DNA of 63,534 nt, from positions 1 through 63,534 of the forward strand of contig JAJFFW010000103.1 of the NCBI GenBank assembly GCA_021776435.1. The letters are read 5' to 3'. A program made the translations under genes and the position numbers. The notes below the pieces were generated by a model. It was not told where the DNA came from. It searched no databases and worked only from the letters and a program-made list of their open reading frames with translations. This document shows, piece by piece, positions 9,901 through 16,639 of this stretch. Source of the stretch: Parvularculaceae bacterium. Lineage in GTDB: Bacteria > Pseudomonadota > Alphaproteobacteria > Caulobacterales > Parvularculaceae. Within the stretch, counting starts at the first letter, position 1. The number at the start of each line of letters is the position of its first letter.

Positions 9901-10323
9901 AATGATTTGTTCTGGATTGCTGCCATCGGCCTCCATTATCCAGACATTATCTTGGCCTTTTCGGTCGGAAATGAATGTGATGTAACGCCCGTCAGGGGAA
10001 AATTGCGGGTGGTAATTGACGGCGACGCCGCTGGCCGCCGTTAGATTTTCGGCTTCACCGCCGCCAATGGGAATACGATAAATGTTCGCGAGCAAATCGA
10101 AGACGATCCAGCGGCCGTCGGGTGACACATCAACCGACATGAAGGTGCCTTCTTGAGTTTCAAAATCGATGTCGCGCTGTTCACCACGTGCGAGCGTTGT
10201 ATCCCATTCTTCTTCGGTGTCAGTCGTTGGCTCTTCAGCATCTTGCGACCAGGCTACGGAAAAACCTAAATTACCTGATAAAAACAACCCCAACATGATG
10301 AGCAGCGCGCGTATGTTTCTCAT
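6967..10323 (-). CDS. secreted PD40 beta-propeller/amidohydrolase fusion protein
   Basis: 1118 residues with a signal peptide ending near SVAWSQ. Residues about 40-690 form a TolB-like propeller: repeated SPDGRWIVFDL, FSPDGRYITFISD, WSPDGRWIAFSSW and similar blades. From about residue 700 a metal-dependent amidohydrolase domain follows, with an N-terminal strand (KGRIAFTNARIVTLNG), the metal motif DMHAHH near residue 757, further His residues in AFEHPMSY and AIGSHGQQ, and the closing GTIETGKLADLIILNSNPLDD. The fold suggests a periplasmic or extracellular peptidase-like hydrolase (imidazolonepropionase/prolidase-like branch). Fusions of this type are widespread in marine bacteria, mostly uncharacterised. 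It is transcribed alone toward the amidase gene, 269 bp away. Confidence 0.85.
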   Translation of the reverse strand: MRNIRALLIMLGLFLSGNLGFSVAWSQDAEEPTTDTEEEWDTTLARGEQRDIDFETQEGTFMSVDVSPDGRWIVFDLLANIYRIPIGGGEAENLTAASGVAVNYHPQFSPDGRYITFISDRKGQDNVWIMEADGSNPEQIIQDLDARFLTPAWSADSQYIYAQKRGLPKPGSRPDAGIWMFHKAGGKGVELIGRDQPGASWPSPSTDGRYLYFQVRTGDQVAPGLHDAIKGDMQIHRLDLETGEVIAVSHGVHAQQRRASSGGAAAPEISPSNDAVAFVRRIPDGTISFKGHEFGPRTALWLRDINTGTERILMDPAEQDMIEGMKTLRIFPGYSFTPDGRSIVISQGGKLRRVDIASGKVSAIPFKARIQRSISEQAYKAFRITDDPFNAKFIRWATASPNGKRLAFQAVGKVWIQDLPNGTPRRLTNTGDDLLEFGPAWSPDGRWIAFSSWHDTERGHLWKVLSTGGRPVKLSSVPGEYANPDWRADSREITVARGANFTARQRNMANNAWWDIIRLPSSGGDGTVVGRVDYSGDFGGQRQQLPRPVWGPNNRIFYLVGAPQKEDSFGGDPFSELVSVGRENTIDKPRIHARFEHADEAVISPDGSHIAFLEGDNIYLAPFPYNHAGAEPILISKQEKKGLLPVRQLSTTGGLYPNWRDNKTVEFNSSNNYYTHNLDSDETDEITIALSVSRDIPKGRIAFTNARIVTLNGLEVLESGTIVIDGSRITCVGDCDTSDTGRIIDAQEKTIIPGFVDMHAHHYREYNGMAPVHAYETASYLAYGVTTTLDNSMWSQNVFSAAEMIDAGVIIGPRTYSSGDPLYNRDSPRQNELTSYEVADQNIKRLKSWGAVTIKQYLQPRRDQRQWVSDVARKEGLMVTAEGSDLAYNLGMIMDGQTAFEHPMSYMPIYSDVAKFFGQAKAVYSPTFIVGGPGAWNEEFFWTDSQVWKDEKQRRWLPWRHLIPGTRRPILRPDTDYSYPMIAQAMADVIAEGGYGAIGSHGQQHAIGSHWEIWMAAEAMGAHGALDVASRQGAYFLGAIEDLGTIETGKLADLIILNSNPLDDIRNTLDMQYVMKGGVLYNTDTLDQLWPDEEPFGPYYWVDQEIYRDDVRPVDYHE

Positions 10324-10562
10324 AGCAATAAACCCCTAACCTGTTTATTTCACAGAAATTTTCGACGATTTCCATCGGAACCCTCCCAGCAGCTTCTCTG
10401 ATCGAGTGGTTTAGTCAAGCTACGAATACTTTTTCCCTAGTTTTCATATGAATGGAGGGCCAGGGAGGGCCAGGTCAGATCCTCGATCTGTCTTTTCCGC
10501 GATCAGAATATTGAGCGAAGCGAGATTGTCACCCATGTCTCCGGGCCGGACCCTGAGCGTTA

Positions 10563-10652
10563 TGGCGGAGAGAGAGGGATTCGAACCCTCGGAACGCTCG
10601 CGCGCTCAACGGTTTTCGAGACCGCCCCGATCGACCACTCCGGCACCTCTCC
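10563..10652 (-). tRNA. tRNA-Ser, anticodon CGA
   Basis: Read on the minus strand from 10652, the sequence folds as a class II tRNA of 90 nt with encoded CCA. The acceptor GGAGAGG pairs with TCTCTCC, followed by discriminator G and CCA (10565-10563). The anticodon stem GCGGT/ACCGT encloses the loop CTCGAAA, giving anticodon CGA for UCG codons. A long variable arm (GAGCGCGCGAGCGTTC region) and the T-loop GGTTCGAATCC complete it. The long variable arm fits serine identity. The 111-bp tandem repeat lies immediately upstream of its 5' end. Confidence 0.95.
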
Positions 10653-10742
10653 GATTGGCGGTGGTTATAACGATCATTGGCGTGAAATAAAGAGCAGAGA
10701 GTGGTCGATCGCATCATCATATGCCCGCCGATGGCGGGCTGG

Positions 10743-10763
10743 CGACCACTCGGGCGCCCCTCC
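10743..10763 (-). pseudogene. partial tRNA-Ser 5' copy, first
   Basis: On the minus strand this reads GGAGGGGCGCCCGAGTGGTCG, the acceptor and D-arm start of tRNA-Ser with a few changes compared with the real gene at 10652. No anticodon arm or 3' half follows; instead the sequence enters the foldback of the 111-bp unit. It cannot make a functional tRNA. Confidence 0.75.
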
Positions 10764-10853
10764 GATTGGCGGTGGTTATAACGATCATTGGCGTGAAATA
10801 AAGAGCAGAGAGTGGTCGATCGCATCATCATATGCCTGCCGATGGCGGGCTGG

Positions 10854-10874
10854 CGACCACTCGGGCGCCTCTCC
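10854..10874 (-). pseudogene. partial tRNA-Ser 5' copy, second
   Basis: On the minus strand this reads GGAGAGGCGCCCGAGTGGTCG. Its first 20 bases match the genuine tRNA-Ser 5' end at 18 positions. As with the first copy, the anticodon arm and 3' half are absent. It lies 111 bp from the first copy, in step with the tandem repeat. Confidence 0.75.
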
Positions 10875-10993
10875 GATTGGCGGTGGTTATCACCGCGACG
10901 GCGACGCCCTCAAGCCTATGTAGTTGCGCCCTGAAACCCATATAGAGGCGTAACTATCAGGGGAATTTCGCTCCAAACTCCGCCGCACGCCGC

Positions 10994-11022
10994 TTGACCT
11001 GCGGTTCCGTCCGCGCTAGCTA
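10994..11022 (+). promoter_or_regulatory. sigma70-type promoter for rplU-rpmA
   Basis: TTGACC at 10994-10999 and TAGCTA at 11017-11022 are separated by exactly 17 bp. This is a good housekeeping promoter about 85 bp before the rplU start codon, in a region where an L21 operon promoter is expected. It is called by eye only. Confidence 0.5.
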
Positions 11023-11104
11023 CCCGCCTTCATTGAACAACCGGGCGATAGAAACCGGGGTAAAAAAGGACGCTGGCGCTATCAAAGCGCTCCAGGAGTC
11101 GAAG

Positions 11105-11701
11105 ATGTATGCAGTCGTGAAGACTGGCGGTAAGCAATATCGCGTCGCCAAAGACGATATCATTAAAGTTGAGCGCCTTCCCGGCGAACAAGGCGCGCAG
11201 GTTACCCTTGATGAGGTTCTCCTCGTGGGCGCCGGTTCGGATATAACTGTTGGCGCGCCGAAAGTGGACGGCGCGAGCGTCGCGGCCGAAATTCTTGAAC
11301 AAACTCGCGCCGCCAAGATTGTTGTTTTCAAAAAACGCCGCCGCCAAAATTATCGCCGCAAAGCTGGCCATCGTCAGTTTTTGACCGTCCTGAAAGTGAC
11401 GGACATCCTGACAGGTGGTGCGCGGCCAAAAGCGAAGACTGCAGCCAAGAAAGCCGCAAAGGTTGAATCTGCCGCGGCCGTGGAAGCGACAGGCGGTGAC
11501 GATCTGAAAAAGCTTTCCGGAGTGGGTCCCGCGCTTGAGAAAAAATTGCTTGATGCTGGCGTTACGTCATTTGCACAGATAGCCGCTTGGACCGAAGCTG
11601 AGATTGTTGAATTTGACGAAAAATTGTCGTTCAAAGGCCGCATCGAACGTGAGAATTGGGTTGAGCAGGCTAAGTCGCTTGCGTCTGGCGAGGAGGAGTA
11701 G
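11105..11701 (+). CDS. rplU: 50S ribosomal protein L21 with C-terminal helix-hairpin-helix extension
   Basis: 198 residues from ATG 11105, preceded by AGGAG (ccaggagtcgaag); the frame is open upstream to 10994 but that part is leader. Residues 1-103 are L21 ([18 protein letters not shown], then [17 protein letters not shown]), a 23S rRNA-binding protein of the large subunit. A lysine/alanine-rich linker ([10 protein letters not shown]) leads to about 65 residues containing the helix-hairpin-helix [20 protein letters not shown] and [17 protein letters not shown]. coli L21 is only about 103 residues; this tail is a known alphaproteobacterial feature. It forms an operon with rpmA, 2 bp downstream. 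Confidence 0.96.
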   Translation: MYAVVKTGGKQYRVAKDDIIKVERLPGEQGAQVTLDEVLLVGAGSDITVGAPKVDGASVAAEILEQTRAAKIVVFKKRRRQNYRRKAGHRQFLTVLKVTDILTGGARPKAKTAAKKAAKVESAAAVEATGGDDLKKLSGVGPALEKKLLDAGVTSFAQIAAWTEAEIVEFDEKLSFKGRIERENWVEQAKSLASGEEE

Positions 11702-11703
11702 AG

Positions 11704-11961
11704 ATGGCTCATAAAAAAGCAGGCGGTTCATCCCGCAACGGTCGCGATTCCGCCGGGCGCCGACTTGGCGTAAAAAAGTTTGGCGACGAGCTGGTCATTC
11801 CTGGCAATATCATTGTGCGCCAGCGCGGCACAAAGTTTCACCCAGGTGAGAATGTCGGTATCGGCAAAGATCACACTTTGTTCGCTCGCGTCGAAGGCCG
11901 CGTAAAGTTTACGGCCAAAGCAAAAGGCCGAAACTTCGTTTCAATCCTGACGGAAGAATAA
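11704..11961 (+). CDS. rpmA: 50S ribosomal protein L27
   Basis: 85 residues beginning [20 protein letters not shown], the standard L27 start without the cleaved N-terminal extension found in Firmicutes. [20 protein letters not shown] and [11 protein letters not shown] are typical. The N-terminal tail of L27 reaches the peptidyl transferase centre. It is co-transcribed with rplU (gaggagtagag before the ATG acts as ribosome-binding site) and followed by a terminator at 12003. Confidence 0.98.
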   Translation: MAHKKAGGSSRNGRDSAGRRLGVKKFGDELVIPGNIIVRQRGTKFHPGENVGIGKDHTLFARVEGRVKFTAKAKGRNFVSILTEE

Positions 11962-12002
11962 AGCGCTGCGTTTAAAGCCATGCGCTATGAAATAATGTGA
12001 AG

Positions 12003-12032
12003 AGGGGCGGTGTTGAGCCAGCCCCTTTTTTG
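12003..12032 (+). terminator. Rho-independent terminator after rpmA
   Basis: AGGGGC (12003-12008) pairs with GCCCCT (12021-12026), enclosing a 12-nt loop, and a run of T follows. It closes the rplU-rpmA operon before the acetyltransferase gene. Confidence 0.65.
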
Positions 12033-12045
12033 TTAATAATCAGGC

Positions 12046-12576
12046 ATGTGGACTGAATTAACGACCGAACGATTTTTCCTTAACGCGATCACCCATGCGG
12101 ATGCGCCGCGCATTGCAGATCTTTGCAATGACCGCGAGTTGTCTGCAAATGCTGGGCGTATCCCCTATCCGTATACGCTGGAGGATGCTCAACAGTTTGT
12201 CGCACATGCATCATCAGCGTTTAAGAATGGCGGCGAATATAATTTTGCCGTGCGCGAAGACGGTGAATTCGTCGCTTGCGTCGGTGTCGTGCGTCATGGC
12301 GATGAATGGGATCTCGGTTACTGGGTCGGGGTGCTTTATCGGGGCAGGGGCATTGCGTCGGAATCGGCGGCGCGCATTGTTCGATTTGCTTTTGAGGACC
12401 TCGGCGCTTCGCGAGTGACGGCAGGGCATTTCATTGATAACCCAGCATCCGGAACGATTCTTCGCAAAATAGGCTTTAAAACGACTGGTGAGTCTGAGAA
12501 GGTTTTCTCACAAGGGCGAGGTTACGAGGTGGAAACCGTTTGTTTTGCTCTTTCTCAGAAAGATCTTCAAATTTAA
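12046..12576 (+). CDS. GNAT-family N-acetyltransferase (RimJ/RimL type)
   Basis: 176 residues. The start TERFFLNAITHADAPRIADL and the motif A region LGYWVGVLYRGRGIASESA (acetyl-CoA pyrophosphate loop R-G-x-G-I-A-S-E-S) place it in the Acetyltransf_3/RimJ-RimL group. SRVTAGHFIDNPASGTILRKIGFK gives the conserved N-x-x-S and C-terminal strand. It should transfer an acetyl group from acetyl-CoA to an amine; protein N-termini or small molecules are both possible. It is followed after 3 bp by the DsbA-like gene on the same strand, so the two are probably co-transcribed. Confidence 0.88.
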   Translation: MWTELTTERFFLNAITHADAPRIADLCNDRELSANAGRIPYPYTLEDAQQFVAHASSAFKNGGEYNFAVREDGEFVACVGVVRHGDEWDLGYWVGVLYRGRGIASESAARIVRFAFEDLGASRVTAGHFIDNPASGTILRKIGFKTTGESEKVFSQGRGYEVETVCFALSQKDLQI

Positions 12577-12579
12577 GAG

Positions 12580-13239
12580 ATGTTGATGACCGAAAAACCA
12601 CGCCTGCTTGTTGATATTGTGGCTGATCCTGTTTGTCCGTGGTGCTATGTTGGGTTGCGCGGCTTTCTGGCGGCGAAGGAGTCGCTATCGACTACTTTTG
12701 ACATATTGCCCCGATTTCGAGCGTATCAACTCAATCCGAATACGCCCAAAGATGGAACGGACCGCTTAAAGTATTATGAAAAGAAATTTCCGGATACGGA
12801 TAAACGGGCTACACTCATTCGAACACTGGTCACGGCGGCCAAGGAATCCGGTTTCGAGTTTGATCCCATGTTGCCAAAAAGGCTGCCCAATACGTTATCG
12901 GCGCAGCAGGTGATGAGATGGTCCCATCACGAAGGGCTTCAGGAACCGTTTGCGATCGCTCTCTATCAATCCTTCTGGGATGGTGGCGCGGATATTGGCG
13001 ATGCGAATGTGTTGGTGGAGATCGCCGCCTCTGTCGGTATGGATGCTGCCGTGATCCGCCATGATATAGAAAATGCTGTAGACCGTGACGCGGTGGCGGC
13101 GGAAGCCTCGGCATTTAGCCGCGCAGGTGTCAGTGGCGTTCCAACATTTATCGTTAATGAACAAACAGGATTTTCCGGCGCCATGCCGCCGACTCGGCTA
13201 GCTGCCGCCTTGGTGCAGGCCGTGAAGCAATGTTCGTGA
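12580..13239 (+). CDS. DsbA-family (FrnE-like) cytoplasmic thiol oxidoreductase
   Basis: 219 residues without a signal peptide. The thioredoxin-fold active site CPWC is at residues 19-22 (DPVCPWCYVG), followed by a helical insertion and the cis-Pro region GVSGVPTFIVNEQTGFSGAMPP. This is the FrnE/2-hydroxychromene-2-carboxylate isomerase-like branch of DsbA proteins, which act on disulfides in the cytoplasm or, in some members, use glutathione. ATG codons at 12580 and 12586 are both possible starts. It sits 3 bp after the GNAT gene. Confidence 0.87.
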   Translation: MLMTEKPRLLVDIVADPVCPWCYVGLRGFLAAKESLSTTFDILPRFRAYQLNPNTPKDGTDRLKYYEKKFPDTDKRATLIRTLVTAAKESGFEFDPMLPKRLPNTLSAQQVMRWSHHEGLQEPFAIALYQSFWDGGADIGDANVLVEIAASVGMDAAVIRHDIENAVDRDAVAAEASAFSRAGVSGVPTFIVNEQTGFSGAMPPTRLAAALVQAVKQCS

Positions 13240-13294
13240 ATACGAGGTCCGTGACTTAAGATATCGTAATCGATTGCATGATATTCTGCCGGGC

Positions 13295-15949
13295 ATGAAA
13301 ATTGACATTATTTTTGGATTGACCGTTGCTTTTGTCGCCTTGGCGACCACGCCAGTTGCTGCTGTCGAAACACCGAGAGAGGCAATCAGGGCGCAGCAGT
13401 CACTGCACGTCCTCAAAGCTGCGCCGGTGAAAGCGCGTCGAACAGGGCTTGTACAGGCGCCCACTTTTAATCGAGATGTTGATGCGTTGGTGATGATCCG
13501 TCTTCAGAATAATTGGGAAAGTGACAGTGAGCCCGATTACATCACCTTCGGACAAGCCTTTTCTCCGGGAGTACTGAAACCTGAAAACATGATAGCTGTT
13601 AGATATGGAGAAACGATTTTACCAGCGCAAATAGATGTGAAAGCCCTCCATGATGATGGGTCCGTGCGCCACGCTGCGGTGACTATTTCTACACCTGGAG
13701 TAGAAGCGGGAAATGATATTCAAGGCGCACTTATCAAAGAGGCTCCGGGTGTAAATCAGGATTTCAACGCAACGGCTCTAATCAGTAAGAATTTTGAAAT
13801 GTCAGCCTCTCTACGTTTTTATTATGCTGATGAAACGACAAGCGATTTTATCGTTGACGTGCGAAAGCTGGCTTTATCCTCGCTTGAAGAAGGCGCAGTG
13901 GATATATGGCTTGATGGCCCGTTGGTGAAGGAATTCCGCATTGAAAAATCTGCCGCGCCACATCTTCTCCTTAGGTTCGATATACGAGTTTACCGCGACG
14001 GAGATATTAAAACCGATGTCATTGCCTCTAACGAGAAAACCTTTTCACCTGGACAACGCGAGTCGGTTTATGATGTGACAATCGGAACAAAAGACGGTTC
14101 TGTTTTTTCAGAGAAAAAAGTCGGTCATTATCGCGCGTCAACATGGCGGCGGTCTTTTTGGACAGGGTCGCAACCTCTGCTTTTCGTTGTGAACGATATA
14201 GAGACATTTATCGACGCGAGAGCACTCGCCCCACTTGATGTTTCATTAGGGGTCGCAGCCGACAGCACGGCGCGCGATGATCGGTTGCTTTCTAATCTTC
14301 CTCTCCTCTCGCCCGCATTGATAAAACAAAATATGCGTGCGCCGGGTGGGCGGGCGGATATTGGGATTTATACACAATGGGCCGCGACCTATCTTGTGGC
14401 TCAAACTGAGGCAGCAGCACGAGTGATGTTTGCTAACGCTGATGCCGCCGGGGCGGTTCCCTGGCATTTCATTGATGAATCCACTGGCGCCCCGGTTAGG
14501 ATTGATCAGAGGCGTAAATTCTGGGCGGATCCTCGCGGACTCGAAAAGAAATACGCATCGGACCAACCGCATAAAGATATATTTTCTTCAAGCGATGGGG
14601 GCTGGACACCGGATCAAGCCCATAAACCGGCGCTCACTTTTGTTCCTTACCTTGTCACGGCGGAGCGCTATTATGCGGATGAGCTCGCCATGCAAGCCGC
14701 ATGGTCGGTTTTTGGCAAGTGGCCGCATCTTCGAGAGGGTGGCCTCAAGGTTCTTGACGTTCAGCAGGTGCGGGGTTCAGCATGGACTTTGCGGGATTTA
14801 TCGGATGCAGCATTTATTTTACCTGACAATCATCCCCTCAAAGAGTACTTTCACACAGCCTTGAATGAAAACCTGGAGGCGATGGTCGAAAAATATATCG
14901 TCCGCCGCGCGATGAGCGAAGCAAATGAACTTGAGGGCTATTTTGAGGAACTCATTGAGCGGGAACCAGAACGTATCAGCCCCTGGCAGAACGATTTTTT
15001 GGTGCTCGCCTTGTGGTTAGAAGCGCGGCGAGGGGATGGTCGATCCGAAAAACTCTTGAGGTGGGCGGATAATTTTCAATCCGGGCGGTTTTTAGAGGCG
15101 GATTTTGATCCGATGCGTGGAACGTCTTACGCGCTGGCGGCAAAGGCGGCTATTAGTCAGAGACCTTACGGGCGTTGGTCCGAGGTTGCAGAAAGGTCCT
15201 ATGGTGGGGATCGCGGATCAAAGCTTTTACAAATGGAAGGTTACCCGGATCTTGCAAGTGGTTATGTCAGTTCGGCATACGCCTCGTTGACGGCGATCGC
15301 GTCGCAGACAGGGTCGCTATCTGCATATGAAGCTTTTGGCTGGCTGGCCCGTGAAAGCAAAAACTATGTATTGTGGGATGCTGAGGTCCACGGCAGCGTG
15401 CAAAAGGAAAACCGTTTCCTTTTTCGACTGCGCTTACCGGGAGGGGATTATGTCTCGCGCAAGGATCTCGGCCGCCGCAAAGGCGGTGAAGGTCCGGATA
15501 TACTCTTAGGCGGCGGGGGTGGTGATGGCTTAGATGGTGGCGCAAGCGGCGATATCATCTTTGGATTTAAAGGGGATGATGAGCTTAGGGGTGGGCCGGG
15601 CTCTGATGTCTTGTATGGCGGTAGAGGAGATGACCACCTGGAAGGCGCCGCCGGTAATGATCATTTGATCGGCGGCGACGGCGTTGATGTGCTGGTAGGG
15701 GGCGAAGGACGGGACGTGTTCGCCTATCTTCGCGGCCCCTATGCGGATGATCGAATCAAAGATTTTAACCCGGAAATCGACGTCATCGGGCTGTCGGATT
15801 ATGCGCCAATACCTGTTGAGAAGGCACTATCGCATGTACACGACACCCCCGCGGGCGCCATGCTTGAGTTAGGAAATGAGGGTTCGATTCTTTTCTCAGG
15901 AGTCAAAAAGAGCGCTCTAAGCGCCGCCAACTTTAGTTGGATTCAATAG
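13295..15949 (+). CDS. large secreted protein with C-terminal RTX calcium-binding repeats
   Basis: 884 residues from ATG 13295; an ATG at 13274 is in frame but MKIDIIFGLTVAFVALATTP gives a clean signal peptide. The N-terminal part (ITFGQAFSPGVLKPENM, DDGSVRHAAVTIS) resembles a beta-domain I associate with polysaccharide-lyase-like proteins (PcRGLX/YetA type), a weak assignment. The middle is helical and Trp-rich, like an alpha/alpha toroid. Residues about 730-810 carry nonapeptide RTX repeats (GGPGSDVLYGGRGDDHL, GGDGVDVLVGGEGRDVF) that bind calcium in the beta-roll. The combined Sec signal and RTX repeats are unusual, since classical RTX proteins leave by type I secretion. A carbohydrate-active role is inferred only. 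Confidence 0.72.
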   Translation: MKIDIIFGLTVAFVALATTPVAAVETPREAIRAQQSLHVLKAAPVKARRTGLVQAPTFNRDVDALVMIRLQNNWESDSEPDYITFGQAFSPGVLKPENMIAVRYGETILPAQIDVKALHDDGSVRHAAVTISTPGVEAGNDIQGALIKEAPGVNQDFNATALISKNFEMSASLRFYYADETTSDFIVDVRKLALSSLEEGAVDIWLDGPLVKEFRIEKSAAPHLLLRFDIRVYRDGDIKTDVIASNEKTFSPGQRESVYDVTIGTKDGSVFSEKKVGHYRASTWRRSFWTGSQPLLFVVNDIETFIDARALAPLDVSLGVAADSTARDDRLLSNLPLLSPALIKQNMRAPGGRADIGIYTQWAATYLVAQTEAAARVMFANADAAGAVPWHFIDESTGAPVRIDQRRKFWADPRGLEKKYASDQPHKDIFSSSDGGWTPDQAHKPALTFVPYLVTAERYYADELAMQAAWSVFGKWPHLREGGLKVLDVQQVRGSAWTLRDLSDAAFILPDNHPLKEYFHTALNENLEAMVEKYIVRRAMSEANELEGYFEELIEREPERISPWQNDFLVLALWLEARRGDGRSEKLLRWADNFQSGRFLEADFDPMRGTSYALAAKAAISQRPYGRWSEVAERSYGGDRGSKLLQMEGYPDLASGYVSSAYASLTAIASQTGSLSAYEAFGWLARESKNYVLWDAEVHGSVQKENRFLFRLRLPGGDYVSRKDLGRRKGGEGPDILLGGGGGDGLDGGASGDIIFGFKGDDELRGGPGSDVLYGGRGDDHLEGAAGNDHLIGGDGVDVLVGGEGRDVFAYLRGPYADDRIKDFNPEIDVIGLSDYAPIPVEKALSHVHDTPAGAMLELGNEGSILFSGVKKSALSAANFSWIQ

Positions 15950-15951
15950 AC

Positions 15952-15980
15952 TTGACGGGACCATGAACGGGTTGTCTATT
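15952..15980 (+). promoter_or_regulatory. possible promoter and long leader for the cold-shock gene
   Basis: TTGACG (15952-15957) and TCTATT (15975-15980) are spaced by 17 bp. Transcription from here would leave a leader of about 120 nt before the cold-shock ATG, as in cspA-type mRNAs whose long leader folds differently in the cold. The -10 match is weak. Confidence 0.35.
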
Positions 15981-16106
15981 CGGGCCGCGACTCTGTTTTG
16001 GCCTACCTTCAAGACTATGCCTTCGGCCCGCCTTCAAGAGACTCCAAGACATGGTTGCCTACCGGCAACGCAATGCGTTCCGATAAGCCATCGAAGGAGA
16101 TTGAAT

Positions 16107-16310
16107 ATGACGACGGGTACCGTAAAATGGTTCAACGCGACAAAGGGTTTCGGATTCATCACGCCGGATGAAGGCGGTAAGGATGTTTTTGTGCATATCA
16201 CAGCAGTTCAAGCAGCCGGACTACAAGGCTTGGATGATGGCCAACGCGTGAGTTATGACTTGACGGATGAACGCGGCAAGACTGCCGCCGCTAATCTGAA
16301 ATTGGCATAG
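16107..16310 (+). CDS. cold-shock domain protein (CspA family)
   Basis: 67 residues from ATG 16107, with AAGGAG about 10 nt upstream. The frame is open from 15963, but the extra residues are leader. The protein starts MTTGTVKWFNATKGFGFITP, with RNP1 (KGFGFI) and RNP2 (VFVHI) intact. It should bind single-stranded RNA or DNA as a single OB-fold and melt mRNA structure in the cold. The single-domain length is normal. It is monocistronic and followed by a strong terminator. Confidence 0.95.
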   Translation: MTTGTVKWFNATKGFGFITPDEGGKDVFVHITAVQAAGLQGLDDGQRVSYDLTDERGKTAAANLKLA

Positions 16311-16347
16311 ACCGCTTCTACGAGGCGGTTTTACAAGAAAATGCTTT

Positions 16348-16376
16348 CGCCGTCGGTTCATCCGACGGCGATTTTT
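16348..16376 (+). terminator. Rho-independent terminator after the cold-shock gene
   Basis: A perfect 9-bp stem CGCCGTCGG/CCGACGGCG (16348-16356 and 16362-16370) encloses TTCAT, and a T-run follows. A weaker hairpin (ACCGC/GCGGT, 16311-16330) with TTTT lies just after the stop codon. Confidence 0.85.
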
Positions 16377-16639
16377 GCTTATCACCGGTTGAGATTGACG
16401 TTATGACCCCCGTGGGGCCTCGATCACACCGTAATGGAGCGGAGCCAATAGCAATCTGAGATAAATGAGACGTACTCGTTCTGTTCAGATTTAGTGTAGT
16501 CGCATCATTAAACGCGAAAACCGTTGCACATGACTCGTTCTGCCTTTTGATAGTAGTGCATGGATGGCGCGATTGACGTGACCTGAGCATCAACGCAGTC
16601 TTTGTCTATATGCTCAAGCAAGCGATCCGGAGTGGATTG
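16377..16639. other. leader region of ppc, no gene seen
   Basis: This is the rest of the 329-bp stretch between the cold-shock gene and ppc. No convincing reading frame, RNA fold or repeat was found. It presumably holds the ppc promoter; CGGAG at about 16627 is the likely ribosome-binding site. Confidence 0.5.

Larger units (their letters stand above)
10651..10890. repeat. 111-bp tandem direct repeat abutting tRNA-Ser (two full copies plus a partial third)
   Basis: Copy A is 10651-10761 and copy B is 10762-10872. They differ at only two positions (gcccgcc/gcctgcc and gcccct/gcctct). A third, partial copy covers 10873-10890 and then diverges. Reading with the tRNA (minus strand), each unit holds the tRNA leader region, then a near copy of the tRNA-Ser 5' end, then a foldback. 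The foldback pairs GAGTGGTCG with CGACCACTC around an inner GCCCGCC-ATC-GGCGGGC hairpin, which is perfect in copy A and has one mismatch in copy B. The plus strand also carries GAGTGGTCGATCG, matching the tRNA D-arm in inverted orientation. The array fills most of the gene-free stretch between the tRNA and rplU. Confidence 0.92.

Noticed and set aside
10529-10831. 100-codon minus-strand open frame through tRNA-Ser and the repeats
   Set aside because: The repeated MMMRSTTLCSLFHANDRYNH segments are the translated 111-bp repeat, and the rest is the tRNA itself. It is not a protein gene.
10651-10890. CRISPR array
   Set aside because: There are only two long, contiguous copies with no spacers and no cas genes nearby; the unit is tRNA-derived.
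11402-11701. L21 C-terminal extension as a novel fusion
   Set aside because: The helix-hairpin-helix tail on L21 is a known feature of alphaproteobacteria, so it supports taxonomy rather than novelty.
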